The notes below the pieces were generated by a model. It had not been told where the DNA came from. It made no database searches and saw only the letters and a list, made by a program, of their open reading frames with translations. DNA of 64,000 bases from positions 1-64,000 of the forward strand of contig NZ_NOJZ02000012.1 in NCBI RefSeq assembly GCF_002251085.2, written 5' to 3'. This document shows, piece after piece, positions 1-11,715 of this stretch. Position numbers and translations under genes: made by a program. Positions within the stretch are counted from its first letter, which is position 1, and each line of letters opens with the position of its first letter. The DNA is from Romboutsia maritimum (lineage in GTDB: Bacteria; Bacillota; Clostridia; Peptostreptococcales; Peptostreptococcaceae).

Positions 1-250
<250 letters not shown>

Positions 251-381
251 AAGTTTTGATGGGCTCAGATACTGTTATATATCTGGCTTTGTTTGGTTGT
301 TTCAAATTCTATAAATTAACCTACTGTTTAATTTTCAAAGTTCATTTTTTCTTGCTGTCCCTTTTCTTAAGGACAAGTAAT

Positions 382-410
382 AATATACTATACATTTAAC
401 AGTAGGTCAA
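382..410 (-). promoter_or_regulatory. rRNA operon promoter
   Basis: Minus-strand -35 TTGACC (405-410) and -10 TATATT (382-387) with an exact 17-nt spacer. Between it and the 16S start lies a leader with the clostridial CTTTGAAAATTAAACAG stretch (about 325-345), which resembles a boxA-type antitermination leader. It reads into the 16S gene. Confidence 0.8.
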
Positions 411-438
411 TAGTTTTTATAAAGTTTTTTCATTTTTT

Positions 439-1212
439 TTAAACATTTTTTTCATATTCTTTTTTTAGCTTTTCTATTATCTTTCTTTCTATTCTAGAAA
501 CAGTCATTTGAGATATTTCTAATTCATTTGCTATAGCTGATTGAGTTTTGTCTAAGAAGAATCTTTCTTTAAATATCTTTAATTCTAATTCATTTAAATT
601 TTCCATGAATTTATTTATAAAATCTTTTTGTTCTATATTTCCAAAACTACTTTCTTCTTTTCCTATTTTATCAATTAGAGTTATATCCTTATCTTCAGAA
701 TCATCATTACTTGATGCATCCAAAGATATTGGTTGATATCCATATGAAGCTTCCATTGCTTCTAAAACATCTTCTTCTCTACACCCTATATACTCTGCTA
801 TCTCTTTAACTTTAGGGTGTTTTTTATTTTTCTGTTCAAGAAATACTCTAGCTTCACTTATTTTCTTACTTAATTCCTGAACTCTTCTAGGAACTCTTAA
901 GGTCCAAACTTTATCTCTAAAATACTTTTTTATTTCTCCCATTATTGTTGGAGTTGCAAAACTAGAAAATTCAAAACCTTTATCTATGTCATATCTGTCA
1001 ATTGCATATATTAATCCTAATGATGCAACTTGATAAATATCTTCAAATTCAACACCCTTATTCATATATTTCTTAGCTAATATATTTACTAAGTATAAAT
1101 TTTTCTCAATTAAAATATTTCTAATTTCTCTATCCTTATCCTTGTTATACATCTTGAACAGTTCTTTTGTATCCATATCTAGGTAAGTCGTAGCATTAGC
1201 TACTTTTTTCAT
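439..1212 (-). CDS. sigB: RNA polymerase sigma factor SigB
   Basis: A 257-residue sigma-70 family factor of the SigB/SigF/SigG group. Region 2 is near residues 30-100 (DIYQVASLGLIYAIDRYD, FSSFATPTIMGEIKKYFRD), region 3 near 105-165, and the region 4 helix-turn-helix near 210-250 (SQMTVSRIERKI). It directs RNA polymerase to general stress genes and is normally held inactive by the anti-sigma factor RsbW. It is the last gene of rsbV-rsbW-sigB; its start overlaps the rsbW stop by one base, implying translational coupling. A paralogous sporulation factor (SigF) is the main alternative, but the position downstream of gyrA fits SigB of Peptostreptococcaceae. Confidence 0.92.
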   Translation of the reverse strand: MKKVANATTYLDMDTKELFKMYNKDKDREIRNILIEKNLYLVNILAKKYMNKGVEFEDIYQVASLGLIYAIDRYDIDKGFEFSSFATPTIMGEIKKYFRDKVWTLRVPRRVQELSKKISEARVFLEQKNKKHPKVKEIAEYIGCREEDVLEAMEASYGYQPISLDASSNDDSEDKDITLIDKIGKEESSFGNIEQKDFINKFMENLNELELKIFKERFFLDKTQSAIANELEISQMTVSRIERKIIEKLKKEYEKNV

Positions 1213-1619
1213 TAAATATCAACTCCTAAATACTTAGTCATTTTTATTATTGTGCCATCTTTGTCATTAGATTCAATACTTACATCATCCATTAATGATT
1301 GTATTATAAATAATCCTAATCCATTTTCTTTAGGATTTTCTAAATCAGGTGCTTTTATCTTACTAATATCGTAGCCTTGTCCATTATCTTGTATTTCAAT
1401 ATTTAATCCATTATCTAATATCTTAAATGTTATATTAAATATATCATCATTACTATGCTTTATGGCATTTGTGCATGCTTCTGATACAGCTACTTTTATA
1501 TCTTCTATATCATCTATCGGAAATCCAATCTTATTTGCTATACCTGATGTAGTTAATCTTATTATTCCTACATACTGTGGATTGGAAGTTATTTCCATTC
1601 TTATAGTTTCACAAGTCAA
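1212..1619 (-). CDS. rsbW: anti-sigma B factor / serine protein kinase RsbW
   Basis: A 135-residue GHKL-fold ATP-binding protein. The N box (AVSEACTNAIKHS, about residues 44-56) and the G-rich region (DNGQGYDISK; NGLGLFII, about residues 77-105) are visible. In this family it binds and inhibits the sigma factor and phosphorylates the antagonist RsbV on a serine. It sits between rsbV (3-nt gap) and sigB (1-nt overlap) in one operon. SpoIIAB is the close paralogue; operon context favours RsbW. Confidence 0.9.
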   Translation of the reverse strand: MTCETIRMEITSNPQYVGIIRLTTSGIANKIGFPIDDIEDIKVAVSEACTNAIKHSNDDIFNITFKILDNGLNIEIQDNGQGYDISKIKAPDLENPKENGLGLFIIQSLMDDVSIESNDKDGTIIKMTKYLGVDI

Positions 1620-1622
1620 ATT

Positions 1623-1940
1623 TTATCCCTCCACCTTAAATATTTTATCTAGACCTGTTATAGTAAAAATCTTTCTAACATTATTTCTAGGATTTATTAT
1701 GTATATTTCTTTATTTACCACTTTTAGCTTTTTTAAAACACCTATCATAACACCTAACCCTGTTGAATCTATATACTCTAAATCTTTAAAATCCATTTTT
1801 ATGTCTATCATGTCTTGGTCAGCTAATCCATGTAAATATTCTTTCAACTTATCTGCTGTTGAAACATCCAATTCTCCCTTTAAAGCTACTTCCCATAGAC
1901 ACTCTTGATCATTTAATTTAGAATCTATATTTATTGACAT
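1623..1940 (-). CDS. rsbV: anti-anti-sigma factor RsbV (STAS domain)
   Basis: A 105-residue STAS-domain protein. The phosphorylatable serine lies in the conserved motif DLEYIDSTGLGVMIG (about residues 53-67). When unphosphorylated it binds RsbW and frees SigB. First gene of the three-gene partner-switching operon. A GGAGG-type site precedes its ATG. No RsbU/P phosphatase gene is visible in the window, so the stress input must come from elsewhere. Confidence 0.92.
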   Translation of the reverse strand: MSINIDSKLNDQECLWEVALKGELDVSTADKLKEYLHGLADQDMIDIKMDFKDLEYIDSTGLGVMIGVLKKLKVVNKEIYIINPRNNVRKIFTITGLDKIFKVEG

Positions 1941-1965
1941 AGATATACCTCCTCATCATACACGC

Positions 1966-2223
1966 TTATCTTTTTATAATCTTAAAAATTTTTGTTAAAC
2001 TAGCTACTTTACTAAATAAACCTATAATATCATCTGTACTTTTCGTTATTGCTGCAACATTTTCTATCGTTTCGTGTATATATCTTTCATCATAGTCAAC
2101 TATTTTATATACCTTTTCAACAACTTTATTTGCGCTATTCAATAACTTGCTTATGTATATAGCTATAATTAATGCAGATGCGCCAAATAATACCGCTCCA
2201 ATTTGCCAACCTAATGCATTCAT
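1966..2223 (-). CDS. DUF948 family membrane protein (YtxG-like)
   Basis: An 85-residue protein with one N-terminal membrane helix (about residues 8-27) followed by a helical tail. It resembles the DUF948/YtxG stress proteins of Firmicutes; the function is not established. Its start overlaps the ytxH stop by one base, and it ends 25 nt before rsbV. It may be cotranscribed with the sigB operon, in line with YtxG/YtxH being SigB-regulated in Bacillus. Confidence 0.75.
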   Translation of the reverse strand: MNALGWQIGAVLFGASALIIAIYISKLLNSANKVVEKVYKIVDYDERYIHETIENVAAITKSTDDIIGLFSKVASLTKIFKIIKR

Positions 2224-2507
2224 TATTTATTCTCTCCCTCATCATTAAAGCTCTTACTTATTACTATTTCATCTTCAGAAATTTTTATATTATCATCTTC
2301 AGAATTTTCATCTATTATATTTGTTATTTTATCTTTTACTTCTTCAAACGTTCCACGTAGAACTCCTTTTGGATTCTCTTTTACTTCCTCAAATTTATCT
2401 TTTGTTTGCTTTCTTAATTCAGAACCTTTTTTAGGGGCAAAAAATAACCCAGCTATAAATCCAAATAAAGCTCCTAAAAATAAATACTTTCCACTTCTTC
2501 CTTTCAT
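2223..2507 (-). CDS. YtxH-domain general stress-type protein
   Basis: A 94-residue protein with the YtxH hallmark: a short glycine-rich membrane helix then FFAPKKGSELR (GALFGFIAGLFFAPKKGSE, residues 12-30), followed by a charged helical tail. Known as a stress or cell-envelope associated family without a proven activity. First gene after gyrA, paired with the DUF948 gene and the sigB operon. A GGAG-type ribosome site lies upstream of its ATG. Confidence 0.8.
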   Translation of the reverse strand: MKGRSGKYLFLGALFGFIAGLFFAPKKGSELRKQTKDKFEEVKENPKGVLRGTFEEVKDKITNIIDENSEDDNIKISEDEIVISKSFNDEGENK

Positions 2508-2566
2508 ACTAGCTATTCCTCTCCAATCTTGATATTATTTTTTATTTATATTATATATAAGTATAC

Positions 2567-2601
2567 AGAAGAAGAATAGGATAATATCCTATTCTTCTTC
2601 T
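2567..2601 (-). terminator. hairpin overlapping the gyrA stop
   Basis: A near-perfect palindrome with arms of about 16 nt (AGAAGAAGAATAGGAT and its complement) and a minimal loop. One arm encodes the last GyrA residues and stop. The T-run after it is weak, so termination may be partial, leaving some read-through into ytxH-sigB. Confidence 0.6.
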
Positions 2602-5015
2602 ATATTTATTTTGGCAATAGAAACTACATTAACTTCGCTCTCAGTCTTCATTAGTTTTACTCCGCTTGTTACTCTTCCGAATAATGAAATCTCACCAACT
2701 CTAATTCTTATTAATACTCCATCAGAATTTATAATCATAATTTCATCATCTTCATTTACTAACTCAGCTCCAACAATTTCACCTGTTTTTTCTGATATAT
2801 TGTAAGTTTTTATACCTTTTCCAGCTCTTATTTGACTTCTATACTCTTCAATATCTGTTCTCTTTCCAAATCCATTTTCACTAACTACGAGTACATCTGT
2901 ACCTTCATCACAAAGTCCCATAGATACTACTTTATCTCCTTTAGATAAAGTTATACCTTTAACACCCATAGCTGTTCTACCCATATGTCTTATATCATTT
3001 TCATCAAATCTGATAGACATTCCTTTTCTAGTAACTAAAAGAACTTCTTTTTCTCCATCAGTAATTTTAACATCAATAAGTTCATCATCTTCTCTAAGTC
3101 CTATAGCTATAAGACCTGATTTATTTATATTTTTAAATTCTTCTCTCTTAGTCTTTTTCACTATACCCTTTTTAGTAGCTAATAATAAATAACTATTTTC
3201 ACTTGTTCCATCTATAGGTATTAATGTTGCTATTTTTTCGTCAGGACCTAACTGTAGTAAGTTAACTATAGCAGTTCCTTTTGCTTGTCTCTTTCCTTCA
3301 GGTATTTCGTATGCATCTAATCTGAATACTCTACCTTTATTTGTAAAGAATAACAATCTACTGTGTGTTGTAGTTGTAACAAGGTGTTTTACAAAGTCAT
3401 CTTCTCTTGTTGTAAGAGCTGCAATTCCTTTTCCACCTCTTTTTTGACTTCTATAAGTATCTGATGGTAATCTTTTAATATAACCAAAATGAGTAAGAGT
3501 TATCGCTATCTCTTCATCACTTATAAGGTCTCTCATATCTATTTCACCTTCAGCATGTCTTATTTCTGTTCTTCTTTCATCTGCATGATTTTCTTTTATA
3601 ACAAGCATTTCTTGTTTGATTACATTTAAAAGAATTCTCTTATCTGCTAATATTTCTTTTAATCTATTTATTTTTTTGATTAATTCTTCATATTCAGCAT
3701 CAATCTTATCTCTTTCTAATCCTGTAAGCCTTTGAAGTTTCATATCAAGTATAGCTTGAGCTTGAAGTTCTGATAAACTAAACTTCTCTATTAATCCAGC
3801 CTTAGCTTCTTGAGCATTTTTTGAACTTCTTATTAAACTTATTACTGCATCTATATTATCTAAAGCTATTTTTAATCCCTCTAATATATGAGCTCTAGCT
3901 TCAGCTTTATTTAAATCAAATTGTGTTCTTCTAGTAACAACATCTTCTTGATGTTTAACATAATGATATAAAATTTGTTTAAGATTTAATATTTTGGGCT
4001 GACCATTAACTAATGCTAGCATTATTATGCTAAAAGTATCTTCCATTTGAGAATGTTTATAAAGATTATTTAATACTATATTAGCATTTGCATCTCTCTT
4101 AAGCTCTATAACTATTCTCATACCATTTCTATTACTTTCATCTCTTAAATCAGAGATACCTTCTAACTTTTTATCTTTAACTAATTCAGCTATTCTTTCA
4201 ACCAATCTAGCTTTATTTACTTGATATGGTATTTCTGTAACAATTATTTGTTGTCTTCCTTTAGCTAGTTCTTCAATGTATGCCTTTGCTCTAACCTTTA
4301 CTTTACCTCTACCAGTTCTGTATGCGTCAGCTATATTTTCTTTTCCCATTATGATAGCTGATGTTGGGAAATCTGGCCCTTTTACATATTCACTTAATTC
4401 TTCAATACTACACTCAGGATTGTCTATTAAGTGTACAGTAGCATCTATTACCTCACCTAAGTTATGAGGAGGTATTGAGGTTGCCATACCAACAGCGATA
4501 CCATTTGATCCATTTACCAAAAGATTTGGATATCTACATGGTAATACAGACGGTTCTTTTAACGATTCATCAAAGTTTGGTATATAATCTACAGTTTCTT
4601 TATCTATATCTCTTAATAGCTCAAGAGATAATTTACTCATTCTAGCTTCTGTATAACGCATTGCGGCAGGTGAATCTCCATCTACAGAACCAAAGTTACC
4701 ATGACCATCAACTAATAGTCCTCTAGTTGAGAAATCTTGAGCCATTCTGACCATTGCAAGGTATACTGCAGTATCTCCATGTGGGTGATACTTACCTAAA
4801 ACGTCCCCGACAATACGAGCAGACTTTCTATAAGGTTTATCTGGAGTTAAATTTAATTCACTCATTGAATATAATATTCTTCTATGAACTGGCTTTAATC
4901 CATCTCTTACATCTGGAAGAGCACGACCAGCTATAACACTCATCGCATAATCTATATACGATTTTTTCATTTCATCGGCTATTTCAATAGGGAGTATTCT
5001 GTTATTTTCTTCCAT
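2589..5015 (-). CDS. gyrA: DNA gyrase subunit A
   Basis: 808 residues, usual length for GyrA. The breakage-reunion domain carries the catalytic tyrosine in [10 protein letters not shown] (about residue 122). The C-terminal half holds the beta-pinwheel with the GyrA-box-like stretch QKRGGKG. With GyrB it introduces negative supercoils. In the quinolone-determining region the sequence is [10 protein letters not shown]. Thr82 stands at the E. coli Ser83 position and Leu86 replaces the usual Asp/Glu of E. coli position 87 (codon 4758-4760; see findings). It follows gyrB by 19 nt. Confidence 0.99.
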   Translation of the reverse strand: MEENNRILPIEIADEMKKSYIDYAMSVIAGRALPDVRDGLKPVHRRILYSMSELNLTPDKPYRKSARIVGDVLGKYHPHGDTAVYLAMVRMAQDFSTRGLLVDGHGNFGSVDGDSPAAMRYTEARMSKLSLELLRDIDKETVDYIPNFDESLKEPSVLPCRYPNLLVNGSNGIAVGMATSIPPHNLGEVIDATVHLIDNPECSIEELSEYVKGPDFPTSAIIMGKENIADAYRTGRGKVKVRAKAYIEELAKGRQQIIVTEIPYQVNKARLVERIAELVKDKKLEGISDLRDESNRNGMRIVIELKRDANANIVLNNLYKHSQMEDTFSIIMLALVNGQPKILNLKQILYHYVKHQEDVVTRRTQFDLNKAEARAHILEGLKIALDNIDAVISLIRSSKNAQEAKAGLIEKFSLSELQAQAILDMKLQRLTGLERDKIDAEYEELIKKINRLKEILADKRILLNVIKQEMLVIKENHADERRTEIRHAEGEIDMRDLISDEEIAITLTHFGYIKRLPSDTYRSQKRGGKGIAALTTREDDFVKHLVTTTTHSRLLFFTNKGRVFRLDAYEIPEGKRQAKGTAIVNLLQLGPDEKIATLIPIDGTSENSYLLLATKKGIVKKTKREEFKNINKSGLIAIGLREDDELIDVKITDGEKEVLLVTRKGMSIRFDENDIRHMGRTAMGVKGITLSKGDKVVSMGLCDEGTDVLVVSENGFGKRTDIEEYRSQIRAGKGIKTYNISEKTGEIVGAELVNEDDEIMIINSDGVLIRIRVGEISLFGRVTSGVKLMKTESEVNVVSIAKINIEEE

Positions 5016-5034
5016 GGATACTCATCCCCTTTCT

Positions 5035-6936
<1,902 letters not shown>

Positions 6937-8052
6937 TTAGTTCCCTCCATTCTCTATGTTTATAACTTGTCCTTGCTCGATATTAAAGATAGTTGTATTG
7001 CTCTTATCAAATATATTTTTATGTGAAACTTCAGCAGTTGTTATAAACATCTGAACTTTACTTAAATTATTTACTAACAATTTTTGTCTAGTTTCATCTA
7101 ATTCACTAAATACGTCATCTAGTATCAAAATAGGAAATTCTCCTACTTCTTTTTTTATTAATTCTATTTCTGACAATTTTAAAGAAATTGAAGCTGTTCT
7201 TTGTTGTCCTTGAGAACCATAAAGTCTTACATCCAAATCATTTATAAATATATTTAAATCATCTTTGTGTATTCCATATCTAGTTGTTCTAGTTTCAATA
7301 TCATGTTCCCTGCTATTTGTAAGCTTATCTAAAAATTTGTCATATACACTTGAAACTGTATCTTCCTCGCAAATACCAAGCTGATTTTTATAAGATATTG
7401 ATAATTTTTCAATTCCATTTGTTAAATTTTCATGCATTTTCATAGCTATATCTGATATTTTTTTTATAAAATCTCTTCTTAAAATATAGATGTAACTTCC
7501 GTATTTTGCTAAATTTTCATCATATACATCTAACAAATTTTTATCAATATAATTAGTTTTTAATAATTTATTTTTTTGAAATAAAATTTTATTATAACTA
7601 GTCAAATAATTATAATATTTAGGTATGATTTGGCTAATCTCTTTGTCTATAAACAATCTTCGCTCTTTAGGTCCTTCTTTTACTAATTTTAAATCTTCTG
7701 GCGAAAATATTACAACATTTAAATTTCCAAGTAATTCATGTATTTTTTGTATGTGAATTTTATTAACTTTTATGCCTTTTTTATTTTTTCCAATAGCTAC
7801 TTCTATTAGACGCATACTACCATATTTGAAAAAATTTCCTCCAACATATAAATTTTCACTATTAAATTTTATAATTTCTTTGTCTTTGTTCGTTCTAAAT
7901 GATTTTCCAAAAGATAGCATATATATAGATTCTACTATATTTGTCTTTCCTTGGCCATTTTTCCCAACTAAAAGATTTATTTTTTCATTGAATTCTATGT
8001 GTAAATCATTATAATTTCTAAAATTGACTAATTGTAAATTCTTTAGTCGCAT
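6937..8052 (-). CDS. recF: DNA replication and repair protein RecF
   Basis: 371 residues, SMC-like ABC ATPase. Walker A GKNGQGKTN is at about residues 30-38, the signature YGSQGQQRT near 280, and Walker B PILILDDVFSELD near 310. It binds gapped DNA and helps load RecA through RecOR. Part of the origin-proximal operon between the S4 gene and gyrB. Confidence 0.98.
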   Translation of the reverse strand: MRLKNLQLVNFRNYNDLHIEFNEKINLLVGKNGQGKTNIVESIYMLSFGKSFRTNKDKEIIKFNSENLYVGGNFFKYGSMRLIEVAIGKNKKGIKVNKIHIQKIHELLGNLNVVIFSPEDLKLVKEGPKERRLFIDKEISQIIPKYYNYLTSYNKILFQKNKLLKTNYIDKNLLDVYDENLAKYGSYIYILRRDFIKKISDIAMKMHENLTNGIEKLSISYKNQLGICEEDTVSSVYDKFLDKLTNSREHDIETRTTRYGIHKDDLNIFINDLDVRLYGSQGQQRTASISLKLSEIELIKKEVGEFPILILDDVFSELDETRQKLLVNNLSKVQMFITTAEVSHKNIFDKSNTTIFNIEQGQVINIENGGN

Positions 8053-8067
8053 AAAAGGCGCTCCTTT

Positions 8068-8274
8068 TTATACTACTTTTATTTTATTTCCTTCTACTTC
8101 AACTATATCTCCTGATCTTAATTTCTTACCTCTTCTAGTTTCTACTTCTCCATTAACTTTAACGACACCTTCTTGTATTAAGAATTTTGCATGTCCTCCA
8201 GTAGAAGCAAGATCAACTAGTTTAAGAAATTGATCTAATTTTATATATTCTGAGTCTATATATTTTTCAATCAT
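8068..8274 (-). CDS. yaaA: S4-domain RNA-binding protein (YaaA/RlbA type)
   Basis: A 68-residue single S4 domain (LDQFLKLVDLASTGGHAKFL, VNGEVETRRGKKLRSGD), a nucleic-acid binding fold. Small S4 proteins are conserved between dnaN and recF in Firmicutes, and ribosome-assembly roles have been proposed. It lies 15 nt upstream of recF in the same orientation, so it is very likely cotranscribed. Confidence 0.9.
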   Translation of the reverse strand: MIEKYIDSEYIKLDQFLKLVDLASTGGHAKFLIQEGVVKVNGEVETRRGKKLRSGDIVEVEGNKIKVV

Positions 8275-8354
8275 GTTGACTCCTCCTATTCAATATTTTT
8301 ATAATATTTTCTAAATAACGGTTTAAAAGTATATTATATCACAAAATCAGTAAC

Positions 8355-8386
8355 AAAAACCCAACTAATAAAAAGTTGGGTTTTTT
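8355..8386 (-). terminator. terminator downstream of dnaN
   Basis: Stem AAAACCCAACT / AGTTGGGTTTT with a 7-nt loop, flanked by A and T runs that suit termination of minus-strand transcription just after the dnaN stop. It separates dnaN from the S4-recF-gyrBA unit. Confidence 0.85.
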
Positions 8387-8393
8387 GTCTATT

Positions 8394-9500
8394 CTATAAA
8401 TTTGATGATATTCTTACTGGTAATAGTAAATATGTATAATTAATTCCATCTACTGGCTTTATAATACAAGGATTAACATTTGTAGTGAATTCAATAAAAA
8501 TTTCTTCACTATCAATATTTTTTAGTCCCTCTAATAAATATCTTGAATTAAAAGCTATATCTAAATAATCTCCATCTAATTCTAATGAAACTTCTTCATA
8601 AACATTTCCCTTGTCAGTATTAGAAGTTATAGCCATTACATTATCTCTTATAGATAATTTTATAAGGTTATTTTTTTCAGATTGAGATAGTAAAGATGCT
8701 CTTTCTATACTGTTTAAAAGATCTTTAGTATTCAATTTAATTCTTGAGTTATGTTCTCTTGGAAGTAATTTTTTATAATCTATAAATTCTCCTTCAAGAA
8801 GCCTTGTTATTATTTTTGTTTCATTGATGATAAATATAGCATTTTTATCATCAAAACCAAGTTTTACATCTTCTTCTGATGAAAGTAAACTATTAACATC
8901 AGTAAGTGTTTTTCCTGGAATTATAACTTTGGCGTTGTTATCTATATTATCTACAAAACAAGTTCTAACCGCAAGTCTATATCCGTCAATTGCAACAAGG
9001 CTGATGTTTCCCTCAACAATTTCTAAAAGTTCACCCATTAAAATTGGTTTTGTTTGATCTTGAGATATTGCAAATACAGTTTGTTTGATCATATTTTTTA
9101 ATAAGTCTTGAGGAATACTATATAAATCATTTTCATTCACTTCTGGTAATCTAGGATATTCTTTTGCAGATTCTCCTTTTATTTTAAATCTAGAGTTTAC
9201 ACAATTTATATATATATTATTTTCAGAATCAACTTCTATTTCTACAAATGAATCTGGTAATTTTCTAATTATATCTCCAAAAAGTCTGGCATTTACTACA
9301 ATTTCACCTTCTTCTACTACTTCTGCTTGGACATGTGTTTCTATTCCTATTTCTAAATCATATCCAGTCAACGTCAATTGATCTCCTTTAGCAGATAATA
9401 AAATCCCTTTTAAAAGTTCTAAAGTAGTTTTTCCATTGATAGCTTTTTGAGCGATACCTATCTTATGAGCTAAGAGTTTTTGATTGCAAATTATTTTCAA
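8394..9500 (-). CDS. dnaN: DNA polymerase III beta sliding clamp
   Basis: A longer frame runs upstream, but the true start is the TTG at 9498-9500, preceded by AAGGAGG and giving 368 residues (MKIICNQKLLAHK...). This is the normal clamp length. The product is a dimeric ring that tethers replicative polymerases. Three clamp repeats are implied by length, and the C-terminal motif (YLLLPVRI) matches the usual clamp end. The spacer between Shine-Dalgarno and start codon is exactly a consensus DnaA box (9501-9509), suggesting DnaA could affect its expression. Confidence 0.97.
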   Translation of the reverse strand: MKIICNQKLLAHKIGIAQKAINGKTTLELLKGILLSAKGDQLTLTGYDLEIGIETHVQAEVVEEGEIVVNARLFGDIIRKLPDSFVEIEVDSENNIYINCVNSRFKIKGESAKEYPRLPEVNENDLYSIPQDLLKNMIKQTVFAISQDQTKPILMGELLEIVEGNISLVAIDGYRLAVRTCFVDNIDNNAKVIIPGKTLTDVNSLLSSEEDVKLGFDDKNAIFIINETKIITRLLEGEFIDYKKLLPREHNSRIKLNTKDLLNSIERASLLSQSEKNNLIKLSIRDNVMAITSNTDKGNVYEEVSLELDGDYLDIAFNSRYLLEGLKNIDSEEIFIEFTTNVNPCIIKPVDGINYTYLLLPVRISSNL

Positions 9501-9741
9501 TGTGGATAACCTCCTTGCGAATTTTATATAAAAAAATAAATAAAAATAATAGTAGTAATAGTAGTAGGTGTTGTTGATAATGTGAATAAGTATATACACC
9601 GTAATAAGCGCAAAGATATCAACATGTGTATAAAATGTTAATATCTTTGTTGATTTTCTTATAATATTATGTGTATAAAATATTGACAAAAAAACAATGC
9701 ACATTCTATTAACAGACTATTAACAGACAAATGTTAATAAA
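9501..9741. other. oriC2: DnaA boxes and unwinding element between dnaA and dnaN
   Basis: On the plus strand, matches or one-mismatch matches to the DnaA box complement TGTGGATAA occur at 9501, 9572 (TGTTGATAA), 9581 (TGTGAATAA), 9625 and 9670 (both TGTGTATAA), and 9732 (TGTTAATAA). Next to the 9572/9581 pair is a run of TAG/TAA triplets (about 9548-9567) in AT-rich DNA. This fits the DnaA-trio of unwinding elements. A palindrome at 9611-9650 presents the 9625 box in its loop. By analogy with C. difficile and B. subtilis, this is where duplex opening would begin. Confidence 0.85.
9661..9689 (-). promoter_or_regulatory. dnaN promoter containing a DnaA box
   Basis: Minus-strand -35 TTGTCA (9684-9689) and -10 TATTAT (9661-9666) with a 17-nt spacer. 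The DnaA box TTATACACA (9670-9678) lies inside the spacer, so DnaA binding should occlude RNA polymerase. Confidence 0.65.
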
Positions 9742-11061
9742 TTATCCTTTTAAATCAGATATTATTTTGTCTATTTTGATTTTTATATCTTCATTCTCTA
9801 GTATATCTCTAGCTACTTTATCATGAGCATGAATAACAGTTGTATGATCTCTTCCTCCGAACTCTTCACCTATTTTTGGTAGAGATAAATCTGTAAGTTC
9901 ACGAGATAAATACATAGCTATTTGTCTTGGATACGCTATAGATCGTGTTCTCTTTTTTGAATTGAAATCTTCCATTTTTAAGTTAAAAGCAGAAGATATT
10001 TTTTCTTTTATTCTATTTACAGTAATTTCCTCATTTTTAGAGGATGTAATAATATCTTTTAAAGCTTCTGTTGCAAGATCAAATGAAATCATTCTATTAG
10101 TAAGAGAAGAATATGCAACAACTCTAGTAAGAGCACCTTCTAATTCTCTAATATTTGATTTTATGTTTTTAGCAATATAAGTCATAACCTCATTTGACAC
10201 TTCTATATCTTCCATTTGAGCTTTTTTGCGCAAAATAGCAATTCTAGTTTCAAAATCAGGAGCTTGTATATCTGTTATAAGTCCCATCTCAAAACGAGAT
10301 CTAAGTCTATCTTCTAGTGTAGGAATGTCTTTTGGTGGTCTATCACTAGAAATAATTATTTGTTTATTAGCTTCATGTAAAGTATTAAATGTATGGAAAA
10401 ACTCTTCTTGAGTTCCTTCTTTACCTGCTATAAATTGAATATCATCAATTAGTAATACATCTACATTTCTATATTTGTTTCTAAATTCTTCATTTCGATC
10501 ATTTTTTATAGAATTTATAAGTTCATTTGTAAATTTTTCAGATGAAACGTAAACAACTTTAGGATCTTTTTTTTGAGTCATTATATGATGCCCGATAGCA
10601 TGCATTAAATGTGTTTTTCCTAATCCAACACCTCCATATAAGAAAAGAGGATTGTAAGCTTTAGCTGGAGATTCGGCTACTGCAACACATGCAGCATGAG
10701 CAAATCTATTACTACTTCCTATAACAAAAGTATCGAAAGTATATTTAGGATTTAAATTAGGATAATTTTTTTTCACATTAGAAATTTTATTTTCTTCATC
10801 TAATCCCTCAACTTCTTTTTCGCTTAATACGAATTTTATATTGTATTTTTTTAGAGATAATTGATTTACTGAACTTTCGATAAGGTTCAAGTATCTATCT
10901 TCTAATATACTTTTTGTAAATTCATTTGGAACTAAAAGTATTAAATCATTTAAATATATCTTTAAAGGTATAATTTGCTTAAAAAAAGCATTAAAACTAG
11001 GGGGAGATAGTTCTCCTTTTATAAGTTGCAGTGTTTTGTTCCATAAAGAAACTATATCCAT
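9742..11061 (-). CDS. dnaA: chromosomal replication initiator DnaA
   Basis: 439 residues, with the four standard domains. The N-terminal interaction domain is residues 1-80 and a short linker follows. The AAA+ domain has Walker A GGVGLGKT (143-150), Walker B LLIDDIQF and sensor motifs. The C-terminal DNA-binding domain carries the signature [14 protein letters not shown]. It binds DnaA boxes on both sides of its own gene. Start ATG is preceded by GGAGG at a good distance. Confidence 0.99.
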   Translation of the reverse strand: MDIVSLWNKTLQLIKGELSPPSFNAFFKQIIPLKIYLNDLILLVPNEFTKSILEDRYLNLIESSVNQLSLKKYNIKFVLSEKEVEGLDEENKISNVKKNYPNLNPKYTFDTFVIGSSNRFAHAACVAVAESPAKAYNPLFLYGGVGLGKTHLMHAIGHHIMTQKKDPKVVYVSSEKFTNELINSIKNDRNEEFRNKYRNVDVLLIDDIQFIAGKEGTQEEFFHTFNTLHEANKQIIISSDRPPKDIPTLEDRLRSRFEMGLITDIQAPDFETRIAILRKKAQMEDIEVSNEVMTYIAKNIKSNIRELEGALTRVVAYSSLTNRMISFDLATEALKDIITSSKNEEITVNRIKEKISSAFNLKMEDFNSKKRTRSIAYPRQIAMYLSRELTDLSLPKIGEEFGGRDHTTVIHAHDKVARDILENEDIKIKIDKIISDLKG

Positions 11062-11608
11062 AATATAAACCTCCGAACAAAATAATTAACATTTTCCACA
11101 AAGTTATTAACAAAAAAAGAAAAAATCTATATAAATTTGACAAAATAACTAAACTAATGGATAAGGATGTGGATAAAGTTATAATAAAAAAATTTATTAC
11201 ATAAATTGAGAAAGATATAAACAATATGTATATAAAGTTATAAATAGTCTAAACATAGAATAAAGGTACTTTATAACTAAAGTATTGTCTTGAAATTTAT
11301 AAGTTATACACATTTATATCCACAGCTTGTGAATAAACTTGATAAGTTGATAACTTTTATAAACATTATCAACAAGTATATTAATAATATCAGAATATAT
11401 GTCAAACTTCAATACGATATAGGGAATTTATCCACAATATCAAGAGGCTGTTGATAAGAATCAAATATTATAATAAAATAGTATAAATTAGATTAAATAT
11501 GTGGATTATATAGAAAAAAATATTATATCCCCTATATACTAATTTTAATAAACGCGTATACTATATATAATAGATAGTAATTTGTGGTTTTGAGAGGTCA
11601 AAAACACG
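11062..11608. other. oriC1: DnaA-box cluster between dnaA and rpmH
   Basis: Non-coding, very AT-rich. Matches or one-mismatch matches to the DnaA box occur on both strands at 11092 (TTTTCCACA), 11168 (TGTGGATAA), 11304 (TTATACACA), 11316 (ATATCCACA), 11328 (TGTGAATAA), 11366 (TTATCAACA), 11428 (TTATCCACA), 11449 (TGTTGATAA) and 11500 (TGTGGATTA). 11168 and 11428 are exact consensus. The leading strands diverge here (minus genes left, plus genes right). Short frames in this stretch have no ribosome sites and are not genes. Confidence 0.9.
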
Positions 11609-11637
11609 TTGACAATGAATATAAAAGCATTTATAAT
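11609..11637 (+). promoter_or_regulatory. rpmH promoter
   Basis: TTGACA (11609-11614) and TATAAT (11632-11637), both perfect consensus, with a 17-nt spacer. It should start transcription near 11645, giving a leader of about 70 nt before rpmH. Confidence 0.9.
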
Positions 11638-11715
11638 TGTATGTGTTATGTTTACTTTGAGGGTAAAGTTATTATTTTTATAAACGGAAAAACAATCTGA
11701 AAGGCGGTGCAATAA

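Noticed and set aside
2172-2360. Small plus-strand frames opposite the YtxH, gyrase, recF and dnaA genes
   Set aside because: They are shadows of well-supported minus-strand genes, with no ribosome sites and low-complexity sequences.
9501-9704. N-terminal extension of dnaN to 9704
   Set aside because: It runs through the promoter, DnaA boxes and unwinding element, is tyrosine/isoleucine junk, and the TTG at 9500 has a perfect ribosome site.
10997-11224. Minus-strand frame across the dnaA start
   Set aside because: Low-complexity hydrophobic translation of AT-rich origin DNA without a ribosome site.
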